Positions 21,901 through 34,715 are shown, counted from the first letter of the stretch. The stretch is DNA of 64,000 nt from Alentia gelatinosa (GCA_950022655.1 OX465579.1:40713950-40777949), one strand, 5' to 3'. Translations and numbers: made by a program. Notes: generated from the letters alone by a model not told the origin.

Positions 21901-22329
21901 TGATTTTTCCCAATTCGCCATTGTTGATCTCGCAGCGTTGTAGCCCAATGAATCATTTGAAACACGATCCCGTCACATCCATAATGTATGTGCGAATCCT
22001 TCATAGAGAACACTGTGTGAAGACATCACTAAAAGTCTGTGTTGTTTAAATGATGTCCCTCGGAGTCCAGCGATGGTAAACAGCGTATTTGCTATGGCCT
22101 CCATTTCCCCAAAGCGGTATCCATAACAAACGCAACTCTCTAACGTAAGCAAAGCACTCCAACAGACAGTTTTGCTCATGTCAGAGAATTGTTCTTGCAT
22201 GGTATTGGGTCTCCAGTGGACAACCGTCATTCCAAGACGTAAGGTTTGGTAATGTAGGGACTATTCCTCGAGCTCTAACAAAATACTATATTTCATTCTT
22301 CCATCATTACAGTATACTCTCTCATATGG
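21901..22329. other. Unassigned interval
   Basis: One 85-codon frame on the - strand (21973-22230) has no recognisable motif. Nothing else seen. Confidence 0.4.
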
Positions 22330-22905
22330 GGATCCTTATTAATATCACATGAACCATACATCCCACAATAAAGTAATGAGCTTCCTGGCAATAAGAACCT
22401 TCCAAGCATAGGACAAGATGAACGACTTTGTAAAGGGCTATCGTATATTCCAATTATCAGGAGATCATTAAAAAGGATTATTTATATTACTTGCATAAGA
22501 CCAGTCGTAGAATATTGCAGTTATCTTCTCGACGGAGTATCTAAGAAGCATACAATAAAACGAGAAAGACTGCAGAATCTTGATATGCGGCCAATACAAG
22601 GATACTCTCGGAAGTATCAAAGAGTTACAGTACTAAGAGCAAATCGTGGAGGGCTGGAAAGCCTAGATATGCGCCGACAACATCAACTAGTAAAGACAAC
22701 ATCAACTAACAAAGGTTATGTACAAAAGATCAAGAAACCCAAATTATATAGATGAATTGCCAAGATACACGAGAAAGAATCAAACTATTAATTTCAAAAT
22801 GTATTAACATCGAAGTTCAAAATATTAACGCTCACCGGCTTTTAGAGGAAGACTACTATGGAATGGATTACGGGCAATAAAACAACTGTAGACAACTAGC
22901 TCTAA
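22330..22905 (+). pseudogene. Decayed LINE reverse transcriptase C-terminal fragment
   Basis: A single frame reads TCIRPVVEYCSYLLDGVSKK (about 22498-22555), then RERLQNLDMRPIQGY and RVTVLRANRGGLESLDMRR to about 22680. This is the thumb/zinc-like C-terminal order (R-P-V-x-[ED]-Y-[CG], L-x-x-L-Q, L-x-x-L-x-x-R-R) of CR1/L2-type reverse transcriptases. It is followed by frame-broken remains of the very C-terminus (RGRLLWNGLRAIKQ near 22850). The palm is absent, so it is a 5'-truncated dead insert. The first 120 bases match the repeat at 18835-18960. Confidence 0.72.
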
Positions 22906-25039
22906 GAGAGTATGACATAAAACGAGCCTCTGTGTCCGGGTGAAAGAATTTCAAAGTTAGGGGGTAAGAATGCTTTAAGTTATGTACCGAGGCTTTAGTC
23001 TCTGAGTGGTCTAGATTCCGTCACCTGACACTCTCGATAACGAAACAACCACCCTCAATACGAAATATATTGATACTACATCCCTGGCATTGGTATGTAA
23101 GTACTGAGTGTTCGGCCATGGGTGTATGATAACACAGGGAAATCCTGTTGTGTACATCACGATGACACTACATTCACTTAAATCCAAAGGTGATTCCTCT
23201 CGAATGTTGGGTGTGTTTTAGCATTGTGTGTTTGTCAGGAATCCTGAGTGATGAGCGGGTCCGATGATTGCAAGCAAAGACCAGCAGTATAGGACTATGC
23301 ACTATCAGAATATTCGTAGAATCCTGAACTTTTTGGAATAAAAACAAACTATAATTTCTAATGGATATTATTTCTCATCATTTCCTCATCACCAAACGAC
23401 GGTTTTCAGTTAAATAGAATATTTCTGTGCAAAAACTCACCAAACCCAGAATCGTCAGAATGTTTGATACGCCTAGAGATGCACCGCGTTGGCACTTAGC
23501 CCCAGATCTTTTTTATCACAATTCTTTAGCTTCTGACTCCTGACCTATCTGACTTCCTACACATCTTGACAGTTATCTGGCGAGCCTTTCGCTGCATCGC
23601 TAGGCTATCGTTGACAGGAGTGATAATTAAGGAACAGATCAGGTGACACAAGTATCTTTGTCCCTCGGGCCTTTTTCTTCCCTCCCTTTCCCTTCTGCCA
23701 CCACCATTGGTCGTGTTTGCCATGATCCTAGCTACCTGGAATAGAATTCTATGTTTGATACCGAAAAAAACAAATCGTTTGTACGTTTAGAACTATTTTG
23801 GCTCTCGTGTGCAGACATTTCCTATTGCATTATTTAGTTTAACCCTATTGTATGGTCTTTTTACAAATAGTCCATTGTTAATTCAAGTTAAATAACTCGG
23901 TATGTTGTATAGAGATACTCCTGCGATATCTGGTTACCTTGTTTAAGTGTCCTTACCTGTATATCTTATTGTAGAAAACAGTTCCTTCTATCAGTATTAG
24001 AAAGATAGGTTGTGGTATTAGGTATCTCAGTTGCCGTATTGACGGTTTTGGAGCAATACTAACGATAGAATTATGGATAAAGGTGCTTTATGCTCAGCAT
24101 ATTTTATTAGTCATTGGAAAGCACCAAAGATACATAGCCTAACATTAAAATAAGACCATTATGTTACGTTCATTCGTCAGAAATGAAGAGGCTCAATTGA
24201 TAGGAGCATGCTATATGTAATACAGAGAATCTGCCTATCCTTGTTGTCAAGCTGACATAGAGAGTTTCAACTGCTGTCTAACCCGAGCTCAGTTAACAAG
24301 TGTTTATCATGAGCTATCATATAAGCAATACCCATTTACAAATTTGACGGTTGGATTTAGATATGCCGCTTTTATTCAGCGGATCAACTTAAGATCAGAA
24401 AACTCCATCTAAAGAATAGCATGGGTAGATTTTCTTTTATGCTGGTTGTTTTTGTCATTTGCATCACGTAGATGTGATTGGGTACATACAATGCATTTGC
24501 AATATTTCAACGTCAAACCACTTATAGATAATAAGACGGTGATAAACCACATATGTTTTCTTTTAGGGTTTTTTGTTTTAACTTTTTTTTTATATCTTCC
24601 TTTCCTTTCTTTGAGATGTGTACCTAGCTCATAAAAAGGGGTGAAATCAAGACTATAACTAATAGTGGCTTTGACCTGATGATTATGTCTTGCATTTTCT
24701 GTGGTTCTGTATACAATTTGATATAGTTTGATCATAGTTGCAGCCTTTCCCTTTCTCGTCCAACAACTATCATTGATTTCAGATCAACTATCACTGACTA
24801 CAAATATTCCATTGCCTTTGTTATGGTTCTATTAATCTTATTTAGCCTGGGATGGTGAGTTCCTTCCAAATCTTTAAATACCCATGCATGTATTTTAAAT
24901 GGTTACTTACTGCTTTTCAATGGTTACGTACTGCCAAATTCTTTCATAAAATCGATACCATGAGGGACTATATCAGGGTCATTTGTGGGACAAGAAGATG
25001 AAACAGAGTCCTTGAGGACACACAAGTAACAGCAGTCTT
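22906..25039. other. Unassigned interval
   Basis: No gene I can support. A 65-codon - strand frame (23526-23723) begins with a favourable ATG context and a basic, Gly/Arg-rich N-terminus, but has no recognised domain and could be chance. Confidence 0.4.
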
Positions 25040-25560
25040 CGGTAATTGAACGCGGGAAAACACGGTCATATACGTCATCTAGAGGTTAGAATGCTCACAC
25101 AGGCTTCCAACCTACTGCAGAGAATCTAGCACTTCACTATCAATGTCCCAACTATAAAGGCCTGGTTAAAAGAGCAGGGGACAAGTATCAAGCCTTACCA
25201 TACCCCCTGCCACACTACTGACATTTTTATTTCTAGTCCTTTTGAAGACAAAAGGATTCACTATGTTAATCCTTTCATGAAATGATAAACACTTAGTTAA
25301 GGCTACTGTAATCTGCTACTAGAAAAAGAAACTATTAGATGATAATATTGTCTAAATGTGGTATTTACATTTCAAATCTGATGGGACACATCTAAATACA
25401 CTGTATTTAGGGAGTCAGGTCTGATGAGACACATCTAAATACACTGTATTCAGAACCACTTTGTACAGACCTGACAAACCAGTTTTACTCCCTTCAACCC
25501 TGTCATCAAGCCTTGCACCTGAGACTTGACCATAGACTTGCTGAAACCCTTGATCATCGA
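25040..25560 (-). repeat. Dispersed about 520-bp repeat, copy 1
   Basis: Read on the - strand, the order GCAAGTCTATGGTCAAGTCT, ATTTAGATGTGTCCCATCAG, CTACTAGAAAAGG-like and AGCATTCTAACCTCTAGATG matches the + strand copy at 61775-62290 from end to end. The ATTTAGATGTGTC segment is itself doubled here (25370-25445). No coding capacity. Confidence 0.78.
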
Positions 25561-25564
25561 TTTT

Positions 25565-25960
25565 CATGGAGACAGGGAGGGAGACACAGAGAGACAGATA
25601 ATGATGCAGATGATAACAGAGACAGAAGGGAGACACACAGGGACAGGTAAACAGATGGAGAGTCAGACATATACAGATAGGGACAGAGACACTGAGACAG
25701 AAATGCAGAAAGACACATACAAAGCAAAATAGTCAAACATACATACAAAACAACAGGGACAGCGACAAAGATATAGTATGACATACATATGGGCAGACTG
25801 GGACAGAGACAAAGATATAAACAGAGAGAGTTATATATACAGTATTTAGACAGGGGTAGTGCCAGTGAGACAGACAGAGAAGTAGACAGCTGGAGACAGA
25901 AAACAGACATAAACAAAGAGAAATAGACATATTTACTAACAGACAGGGATATATGAAGAT
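25565..25960. repeat. Degenerate GACA/GAGACA-rich microsatellite
   Basis: About 400 bases of irregular GAGACA, GGGACAG and ACATA units on the + strand. The Cys/Leu/Ser-rich open frames on the - strand are by-products of this composition. Confidence 0.8.
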
Positions 25961-27868
25961 TTAGGTATAACACACTGGACCTGTAGCCACTCTACAGTCA
26001 TGCCAGATTAGCCCTCACCCCCTCCCCTCCCACAACCACTCCATCTACTTTGCTGACCAACTAGCTACACTCAAGAGCCTTTTTTTTCGGCTCATTGCTC
26101 TCCACTTTACAATGCATGTACATTTCAAATCGCATGGGACACACCTGACTCTATAGCATTGGAACTTCCACATCTGAAGGGACAGACCATTCACTATTCT
26201 CTTCAAAGAAACACAGACCCAGTAAGGAGGTATGAGGTTGGTGGAAGGGTAGGCATATCTCAACCCAGTCACTCCATATTAGCACCTCTCCCCTACTCCC
26301 ACACATACACTCCTTACCTTCATCCACTGACCAGGTTATTGAACATGTCATAATCAGACCAATATAGGACTTGATTCACAGACATGTTTAATGCATTAGG
26401 ATGTATACACAGATTTCAACACCAGAAATTAGTTTAATTAAGTAGTCCTGTTCACGACACTTGAGAACGACTATCAAATTGATTTTCTAGGTTTATTGAA
26501 ACATTCTTGATACTTAATTTTCTATCAAATACAGATGGCTCAAACACATAATTTCTTATGATATTCTATTACTTTTATTTCATGAAGTAATTTAGGTATG
26601 CCGAGCTCTTCCATTGTAAATGGAAACAACATTATCTCCTAGTTTTTAATGACTAGACTAGAAGATAGTAAAAGAACAAACTATGATATACAGCTAAATC
26701 CATGTACATGAGGTATGTTATACCTGGATCTTCATTATAGGGAAGAATTCTGTTGGAATTCACTTTGAATCATCGACAAACCCAGGATACTAGCTCTAAG
26801 CAGAAATGCGATGATAAATCTGTCATTTTGGTTGGTACATGCGTCGTGCAAAATATGGAAATTACCGGAAATTGATATTGTTTTCATTACATAATAACCA
26901 CCAGCGGAGGAAAGAGTAGATCAACAGGCGTAGGAAATAAATAGTATATTTCATCTAAATTGCAACTGGTGATAAATCACGATGTGAACGTATGAGATAA
27001 ATATATATTCATACCTGATATATATGGTGTAGGTTGGTGGGACTAAACTTTGGCGTTGGCTCGAAATCGTATATTTTATGTATGAATCATCCGTCAATAA
27101 AGAATCTTTTTCACACACAAAACAGAACAACAAGATTATGTAAACTTGAAGTGGATGGGATGCAAAGTGCAGTGCCAGGTAACAATGTATACGGACCGGG
27201 GCTGAGAAAAGGGGCAGCACTAGTGGTCTTTGCAATAACCCCACAGTGCCAAACGATGGTATGAACAGATCTAGAACCCCTGGAAGGCCCACTCACCGTG
27301 CAGCCCTTTGAACTTGTGGCGCCCATGCACTAAGTCCTACAGGGGAGCAAAACATCCGGTACACGCTTTTATCATGTCCGACTAGATCTGCTAATAGTGT
27401 ACGTTGGTTTCCAGGGTATCCGCTAGGGTTCACAGCGGAGATTTACTATACCACTGTCGAATGGGACCGGAAGTTCATCGCCACTGTATCTTGAAAACTA
27501 GCCTGGCAGCCTGGCCTAGTTAGACTATAGGCCAGGTAACGGGTTCCATTTTTATGGTGCATTATTGGTAACGCCTCCTGGTTCCCCGCTCATCCGCTAG
27601 AGGACTCGGCGGAATTAGGTGTATAACAGGTGAATACCAGCACAGAGTTGAGAGTTACCAGCCAAACCACAATGCTGGTTCCCGCTGTATAAGCCCGTCA
27701 CAGGCGGGCACCAGCCAAAGTTGAAGCACAGAGTAGCATGGTTGAAGGCCGTGCCTGTGGAACCCATTACCTGTCCCTTATTTCATTAGGGCAGGGAACC
27801 AGTCCACTTGAAAACAAGTTCGTCCCCACTCTCCCCCCAGAACTTTCGCGGCGCTAGCGCTGGCTTAA
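25961..27868. other. Unassigned interval
   Basis: Contains a second, partial GGGACACACCT segment at about 26128 related to the repeat at 25.4 kb. A G+C-richer stretch at 27100-27830 has short frames on both strands but none with a known motif. Confidence 0.4.
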
Positions 27869-28642
27869 GACCAACGCACACTAGGCGACTTTTCCCGTTT
27901 TAAGCGGAAAAGTCGCCGTAAAACACCCCTTGAGACATTTTTACGGTACAATATCGCTAAGTGTGCCATGGTTTCCTTGCGATATCGCAGACCCCATTAT
28001 GCACCCCCTTTTCACCCCCTTTCCCACCCGCTGATTTGGGGTTTGTCGCCGACTTTTCCTTGAGACTTTCGAATATAACATGTTATATTTTTTCGCTTGA
28101 GACTTTTGACTTTTGGATGCCACCTCCCGCTGGGCGGGCCGTTGGCCCGGGTCTCGGGTCCTGGAATTATGCTTTGGGGTCTTCCAAGCCTGGAAAAAGC
28201 TTGGAATTCTCAAAGAGAGACTGGAAAAACCTGGAAACCCTGGAAAATATAGTTTTGCATAAAAACAATCTTTTCAGTATAATTCAATATCGTATATGAT
28301 ATTGAGTTAAAATATTTAGGTATAAATAAAGATTAAAAAAACCATAAGTGCCAAAATGGCCCACCTCGCATCTATTTTGTAGCTACCAGAAGCCAGTTAT
28401 CCAAAGTTGAGACTTTCGGAAAGGGAAAGTCTCAAGGAAAGTCTCAGGGAAAGTCTCAAAGTGTGCATGCATAGGCCTTGAGCTTTTCGGGTAACCTCCT
28501 GCTGGGGTGACCGACGCCCGAACAGAATTTCTCGGCGACTTTTCCCAACCCATGCTGTGCTTATTGCACCCGCCTTGCGATATTTTTCCTAAAAAGTCTC
28601 AAGCATATCGCAAGGAAAAAAGTCGCCAAGTGTGCGTTGGTC
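27869..28642. mobile_element. Non-autonomous DNA transposon with GACCAACGCACACT TIR
   Basis: Left end GACCAACGCACACTAGGCGA, right end the reverse complement of GACCAACGCACACTTGGCGA, so 19 of the first 20 bases match. The flanks are TTAA on the left and TTTA on the right, suggesting but not proving a 4-bp target duplication. Just inside the left end GGCGACTTTTCC is mirrored by GCGGAAAAGTCGCC to make a tight hairpin (27884-27916). Units of GAAAGTCTCAAG repeat at about 28412-28462. The 112-codon frame inside is not protein-like. Confidence 0.8.
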
Positions 28643-30025
28643 TTTAGTCTCTGCCCTAGTCTGTTCCCTGGGTATCCACTATAATACAGAGGAGACCAGC
28701 GAACTTTTCAGATTCAAAACAAGGCAGCTGTCAAAAGTTATATAAGTCAAACAACTCACATATCATGAGTATGGAAATCTGGGAATTGTTAAAGGAGCTT
28801 TACAGACAATCCGGTTGTTTCTTTTTCATACTTAAACCATTTTATAATGGGAATCCACAGTTGATTAGACTGCCCCGTCAGAAGAGCACATGGGCATTGT
28901 TGACAAAACAAAGCCTTGCAACACATTAGGTGCTTTCCACTGTAGAAAGTAATCCCAGAGAATGTGTCTTGTTTGAAATAAGTCATAACAGAAATGAGAG
29001 TATTTTATTTATCATATAAATATCTCCATTTACAAGTTGAACACAAAATACCCCCAAAAGCCCTCAGAATTTAAGATATTTCAAAAACTGGCGTATGGGC
29101 CAGATTTGAGCCCAAACAGGCAGGTTGGGGCATAGATACAAGCGACCGCAGGAAGTAGAGCGCAGGATCTCTGCTGGGAGAGTGGTTCGTCCCATAGGCG
29201 CAACGCTGAACGGTCGCGAGTGGGCTTTCCAGGGGTTCTGGTTCTTTGGTATGAGGAACCAATCGTGGCTTATTCCATTATAGTATAAATCTATCAGCAA
29301 GAATTGGCAATATCATGAGGTCTTCATCTTTATTCAGGTCTTAACTCGGGTACAATCTCATTTTCCTAGCGGTCCCATTACAAGAGAAAACTCCGTCTAG
29401 ATGGGTTAATCTTTGAGATATATAGCATTTTACATCTCTCTTTTCAATTGAATATAAGGCTACAATTAAGGCGTGATCGGTTGGGGAATGGAAACCAATA
29501 GTCTTTCTGTAGTATTTACAATGTCAGTCAATAAAGAATACGGGAGGCCATAGAAGGGACTATTAGGGTTAGAAATATAAGGGTGAGACCGCGACGCTAA
29601 GACTAAAGCATAATCACGTCGGTAAAAATGTTGTTGTGGTTATTTATAAAGAAGTCGTTAGTGCGGCAATGGAAGCAAGCCAAGGCCTGGTATTTTTAGC
29701 CAGTGTTCAGCAAAAGAACACGCGAACAATCCATAACTAAAGCTCAGAATATAACCTCGTTGTAAAAAAACATAGTTGATGAGGCATCAGTCGACATCCG
29801 CTACAAATTCCAGTGACACAGCCAGATAATTCTATAAAATAATTCAGCAGTTGAATCAACTTCCTTATTGATCACTCATCGGAACATGACACTACCAGTT
29901 AAAACATCGATTCCAAAGGGCTCTCAGACTTGACAAGCTTGATTTTCCTTATATTCCTTTTGCATTGATTCTACTAAATTAGTGAAAAATAGGCCAGCAG
30001 AATCAGCGAGACTCGGATGGAATGA
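28643..30025. other. Unassigned interval
   Basis: No gene seen. The G+C-richer 29090-29250 segment has open frames on the - strand without recognisable motif. Confidence 0.4.
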
Positions 30026-30366
30026 ATTAGTAGAAACCAAACGAGAGTTAGACTTGTCAATTTTTATGCCACGACGGGAAGGTCGTGTATTACTACACGA
30101 GGCGTAGCCGAGTGTAGTGAGGAGCAGACTCGAGTTCGGTTTCGTATTTATCCTACCCTGTCTATGCTTATATTACTGTTAAAAAGATAAATATTGAGTC
30201 AACGACCAACAGAACTTTTTTCATAGTAGCTGACATCCTGCTCTCTGATTGGTCAATATTGTTATTACTCTAGTGGCATAAAAAACACTTTATGTCACGG
30301 CCTGCCACATAAAATTTCCCTATGTTAAGTCTATGGCCGTTTTTTATTAGGGGTAGGATAATGCTT
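30026..30366 (+). repeat. Foldback family, copy A
   Basis: Runs from GAATTAGTAGAAACCAAACG to TATTAGGGGTAGGATAA. Hairpin 1 has the family core GAGGCGTAGCCGAGTG (30099-30114) between arms TACTACAC and GTGTAGTG, then GTATTTATCCTACCC. Hairpin 2 (about 30270-30315) holds GTGGCATAAAAAACAC, then GTCACGG and TGCCACATAAA. TGATTGGTC precedes it and TATGTTAAGTCTATGG follows, as in copies B and F. Confidence 0.78.
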
Positions 30367-31910
30367 CTTTTCTTGATCGTTTGAGAGGGTACCAGGTACC
30401 AGCAGTCGGAGTTACTGTCAATTGTAGTAAATATTTTGTGGGTTTTTTAGATAGCTGAACTCTGTTTATTAATCCAGAAAAAAAGCAGGTACATAATCAA
30501 ATTAGTATCTCATCTATTCTGTATGAACATGTGAACAATCCATCGATGCACAATTGTATCCAATATTGTATCCAATATACCACACTTGCTCACTCCAACG
30601 CTGAACAATAACTGGAAAAAGAAAACATACTAGAACCTCGCACCAGAGAAACAAGTATAGAATGTTTGCAATTGTAGTAAATGTTTAATTGAATTATTTT
30701 TAACACAATGCAGTCCAACCACACCCTATCCCCAACACTTCTATCGAAAAGTCAGGCACTATTCCAAGCTGAAAGTTCTCAATAGCGTTTCTATTGCGGG
30801 CGATCGCTCAATTTGCCTCTTCTTGCAAGAATGCTAATGGAGGTTAGGTATATTTAGTCTACAAAGTGTGTTAATTGGGGCCCTCGAGAACAACTTTGTC
30901 TATCGATCCAATGTGGCGTTTCCAACTGCCGACTATGACCAGCGATCACATGACATTTAGCACCGCCGACCGACAATGCGATACCTTTTTAGTAATAATC
31001 GATGGGTGCAAGCAAAGGGAATCAACGCTTTTTCTCTCTAACATTATGCAACATGGCACCACCAACCGACTTTTGAGGGCACCAACGAAATCAAACCTGG
31101 TTGAATAAATCGGTGGATGTCCCCAAAATGCAGTCGGTGACCACCTTAATTTCCATCTAAAAGGGTTTACGTCGGCAGGTGGAAAGACCACATAAGATTT
31201 ATAGCCTTACCGAGCCGCCCTTTCTCCTCCGACATAAATTAGGACACAGACCCTATGGCATTTGCCCTAATTGCAGATCATCAATGTTATAGGGGGTGCT
31301 GAATTGAAGGTTGTTCTAGAGGCCTATGAAATTCACTCTAAATACCTGGTAAATGATTACATTATTTTGCATTTCTAAAACCTTAGTTATGCCTATTTCC
31401 AAATCGAAGAAGTGGGGGACACGTGTCAGCTATAGTAGTTATATGAAGGGGATGAGCCCTTTGTATTGAATGTTTGAAAAGCAAAACGCTACATTGAAGG
31501 GGGGGGGCACAGAAGCAGAATATAGAGAACTTTGTAAATTACAAATGGGAGAAATAAATAAGCGGAGCTTTTTGGAAAAGATACTAGTTGATACTCAATT
31601 ATGGAACTTAGGAGAACATGTGGAACTTAGGAAAACATGTATCCTAAAGACTTTATGAAATATTTTAAGCTGTATTTCTTTTGTTTTTATCCAGATTTCA
31701 GTTGAGTAGAATCTGCCGTTGGAAGACATGATAGGGGGTCATTTCATCAGCCCCATAATAATTATGAGCCGATACATTTTTGAGAATTGTTTCCAGGACA
31801 GCCTTTTCTGCTTTCATGCTCTCTTGGTCCAACCTCTGGGAAGTGTTGAAAGTTTGAGTTGTAAGCCAAAATTTTAAATTTCAAAATGGAACAAGAATCC
31901 ATAGAAATAG
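30367..31910. other. Unassigned interval
   Basis: No convincing gene. The 77-codon frame at 30875-31108 has no known motif. A run of G (31500-31507) is the only simple repeat. Confidence 0.4.
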
Positions 31911-32405
31911 TTTTTGCAAGAAATATAGGCGTGTGACACCTCAAACTAACCAACTAGATGAATTCTAATGGTTCCTATCATTGCCACACATATCTGCTGA
32001 ACCTTGTTGCCATAGAAGCAAATGTCTGTTTCCATGGAGACAAGATATGGTTTCATTAGATTTTATTCAATTTCATTATGGATATATCCATGAAATTCCA
32101 TAAGAACATTGATATAGTGAAGGTTACTTATTCCCATCACTTATGTTCACATTCTTAGAACTGTTTTCCATGGTAATCACATTCTATGATCGAGGGGGGA
32201 GGGTGAACTAGGTAATGTTCATATATCAAGCTGTAAATCGGCATGCTACCCTACAAATATGTTCTTTTCTATGAATACAGGCATGTTTCACCTCAAAATG
32301 ACTGTCTTGATGAGTTCTAATGGTTGCTACATTTTTCTAAAATATGGTTTTATTAAATTTTATTCAATTTCCTTACAAATAGGTATATACCTACATAATA
32401 AGATT
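31911..32405. repeat. Diverged direct duplication
   Basis: The segment at about 31920-32100 recurs at about 32275-32405: CACCTCAAACTAACC/CACCTCAAAATGACT, GATGAATTCTAATGGTT/GATGAGTTCTAATGGTT, TATTCAATTTC and a GGATATATCC/GGTATATACC palindrome in the same order. Divergence and indels show it is old. Confidence 0.65.
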
Positions 32406-33496
32406 GTTCTGGTGGTCTAGCTAACCGATTAACATGGCTGGCCCTATTGGAGTAAGGTGGCCACAGGGTTTAAATGTGGACATGTTAACGTCTTAGCAAT
32501 GGGTCTTTACCTGAGCTTTTAGAACACTGCGGCCACATTTACTATGGCTGCAATTACCATTGGCCGGTTTATGGATGCCAATAACGCATATTTACACATA
32601 TGTGTTACATTCTTCATCCAAAGCGTCTATAAATAGGTCATGAGCTTACCCTCTATAAATGTTGCTTCAGCATGCTCAAAATGAGACAACAACAGGTTGA
32701 GTATAGATAACTAATGATGGAATTGATCAGGTAGTTACGTAGAAAAACAAATTCACCCCCCTGAGCATGGACGTTTTCTTTTCCTGGATTTTTACATAAA
32801 GATAACATCTCTGATTTATAAAGTTAATTATGGTATTTATATCACATATAAACCATATGATGTTCAGTTCTAAACAGAAATAGTAACACGCATCAAACGC
32901 CCCTCTGATTAATACAATAAATAACCCTCTTCACCTTGTCTCTGCCGGTACAAATAAACGATAAATGGCCTTCATCTAACCCTCTATACCTCTAAGATAA
33001 TAAATCATGATTTCATGTTTCTATAGTTGTTGGTAAAATATGTTCCTTTGGTTTTTAAACTCAGCTTTTGTTCATATTTTCAATACTCTAGTTGAATTAC
33101 TGCAAAGTCAAATGTAGCACCTGATGACGTCAGCCAGCGCACACCTCCATCAATCCTATTACTTCATGACGGTCTTGTAGAAGCATGTGTCTCAAAGCCT
33201 TCCCTCACATCACCACTTCTCGGATTAGAAAGAGAAACTGAAGCCGGGATTCACACTACGAAGCCGCTTCACTTTGGATCCCGTTTCGTGAAAGTGATAT
33301 TGCACCATGCCATTGCAGCCCATGGTGCTTCTATTTACACAGCTGTTCAGACTTACAAGTTGGAATAAAGACGCTTAGTTAGCCTCTAGAAACCCCACGC
33401 TGTCTCTACCTATCTATTTATCTCCATCCATTTTTATCAAACTCTCTCTTTAAATACTCGAAAAGAGTAATACCATCTGGGAGATTTGGGGTCTTT
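32406..33496. other. Unassigned interval
   Basis: Only short frames. Nothing recognised. Confidence 0.4.
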
Positions 33497-33565
33497 TTTT
33501 ACGAAGTCGTTTATTTAGACTGGCTTACGCTCAGCTATCAAATGATAAGTTTATAATTAAATCTT
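33497..33565 (-). repeat. LINE 3' terminus, solo, same family as 44.66 kb
   Basis: A T run, then CGTTTATTTAGACTGGCTTA and CGCTCAGCT, matches the 3' end of the - strand LINE at 44660-44710 (TTTTATTTAGGCTGGCC, then AAGCTCAGCT). I read it as a severely 5'-truncated LINE insert on the - strand with its poly(A) tail shown as T. Confidence 0.6.
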
Positions 33566-34494
33566 TTACAAGCCGGTCGCTTCGTTTCGACGTGATTATA
33601 TCTCTATTTACGGTACAATATCATCAATTTCGGTTGTATTCATGATAAACATAGAACAGAACAACAAGGCAAAATGTCTACGAATCTCTACAAAGTGAAA
33701 CCCTTTTTGTGGCTAGCCTGTTTTGAATTTTGTATCTTATTCGAACCCGCTTTTCAGGTATCAAATTCAACATAGATCGTTTGAGATAGCTAGGTATAGC
33801 AAACACTAATCTCGTCCCTCTATAATATTCTGACAAATGACTATTATGCAATTGGATGCCGATAAAAATGTAAATCTGGCAATCGCTGAAAGAACTGATT
33901 CAATCAAAATATGTTGTTTTTCACTTATCTTATTCTACAGAGTGCCTTTTACTCTGACAGAAAAAGATAGCTCAATGGAAGTAAAGTTTGGCCTGAAGTT
34001 TAAAGCCGTTGCGGTCCATGCCTATGAATAGACACCCACTCACAGCCCGATTTCATTCACCAACATAAAAAATCAACTTCTCCCCCTGCCTCGGACAGCA
34101 ATCAGTGTGTACTTCATTATCGAAACTGCTATGGGCCTAGTGGAAGACGTATTAAGAGTGTGTCGTTATAAAATCTGAGCTCGTGATGTTCCAATGAGCC
34201 CGAGAGATTGGTCACAGGGCCAGTCTCAATTAACATCTGGGAACAGCAGAAATCTCTCAAATTCCCGATTGGGACTGCATTACTATCCTGAATAGAGTTA
34301 CGGCTTTATCAGGATGCAATATTTCGATCATCAGAGATGGGTTTAGTCTCTGAAACAGCGTGCTTTCTGGCACACTCAGACTTAAGAGATCTGTGATTAC
34401 ACTGATGTCTTTGTGTGGTAGACCAGTCAGAAAAGGGACAGATTATACTATACGGAAGTTGTAGTTTTAGCTGTATGCCTCATGCCTCTCCCTG
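33566..34494. other. Unassigned interval
   Basis: A 64-codon + frame at 33837-34031 has no known motif. Nothing else recognised. Confidence 0.4.
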
Positions 34495-34533
34495 TATATA
34501 TATATATATATATATATACATATATATACATAC

Positions 34534-34604
<71 letters not shown>
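34495..34604. repeat. (TA)n microsatellite
   Basis: About 110 bases of TA with a few TACA interruptions in the left third. The YI-repeat frames here are artefacts. Confidence 0.95.
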
Positions 34605-34607
<3 letters not shown>

Positions 34608-34715
34608 GAACCCCGCCTAACGGACACCCCGCGTAAGCGGACACCTCGCTTTTGGTCAGAACGGTTCCCCATAATAGATGTTTATTTAACCCCGTGTAAG
34701 AGAAAATAAGTGGTT
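34604..34715. mobile_element. pogo-like terminus, solo
   Basis: GTAGAACCCCGCCTAACGGA directly follows the (TA)n run and continues CACCCCGCGTAAGCGGACAC, TCAGAACGGTTCCCC and TTTATTTAACCCCG. This follows the left end of the element at 41518 closely. No second end is visible, so it is a fragment. Confidence 0.65.

Noticed and set aside
25415..25445. CTGATGAGACAC as a second hammerhead core
   Set aside because: The CUGAUGA box is present, but no stem II and no GAAA follow, unlike 57.55 kb.
25554..25973. 139-codon - strand frame rich in Cys, Leu and Ser
   Set aside because: It is the complement of the degenerate GACA repeat; all three frames look similar in composition.
33735..33750. Possible tRNA B box (GGGTTCGAAT on the - strand)
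   Set aside because: No matching A box, acceptor stem or anticodon arm around it. No tRNA gene was found anywhere in the window.
34415..34709. Tyr/Ile-repeat open frames in both directions
   Set aside because: They are translations of the (TA)n microsatellite and have no independent coding signal; the same holds at 38.14-38.26 kb.
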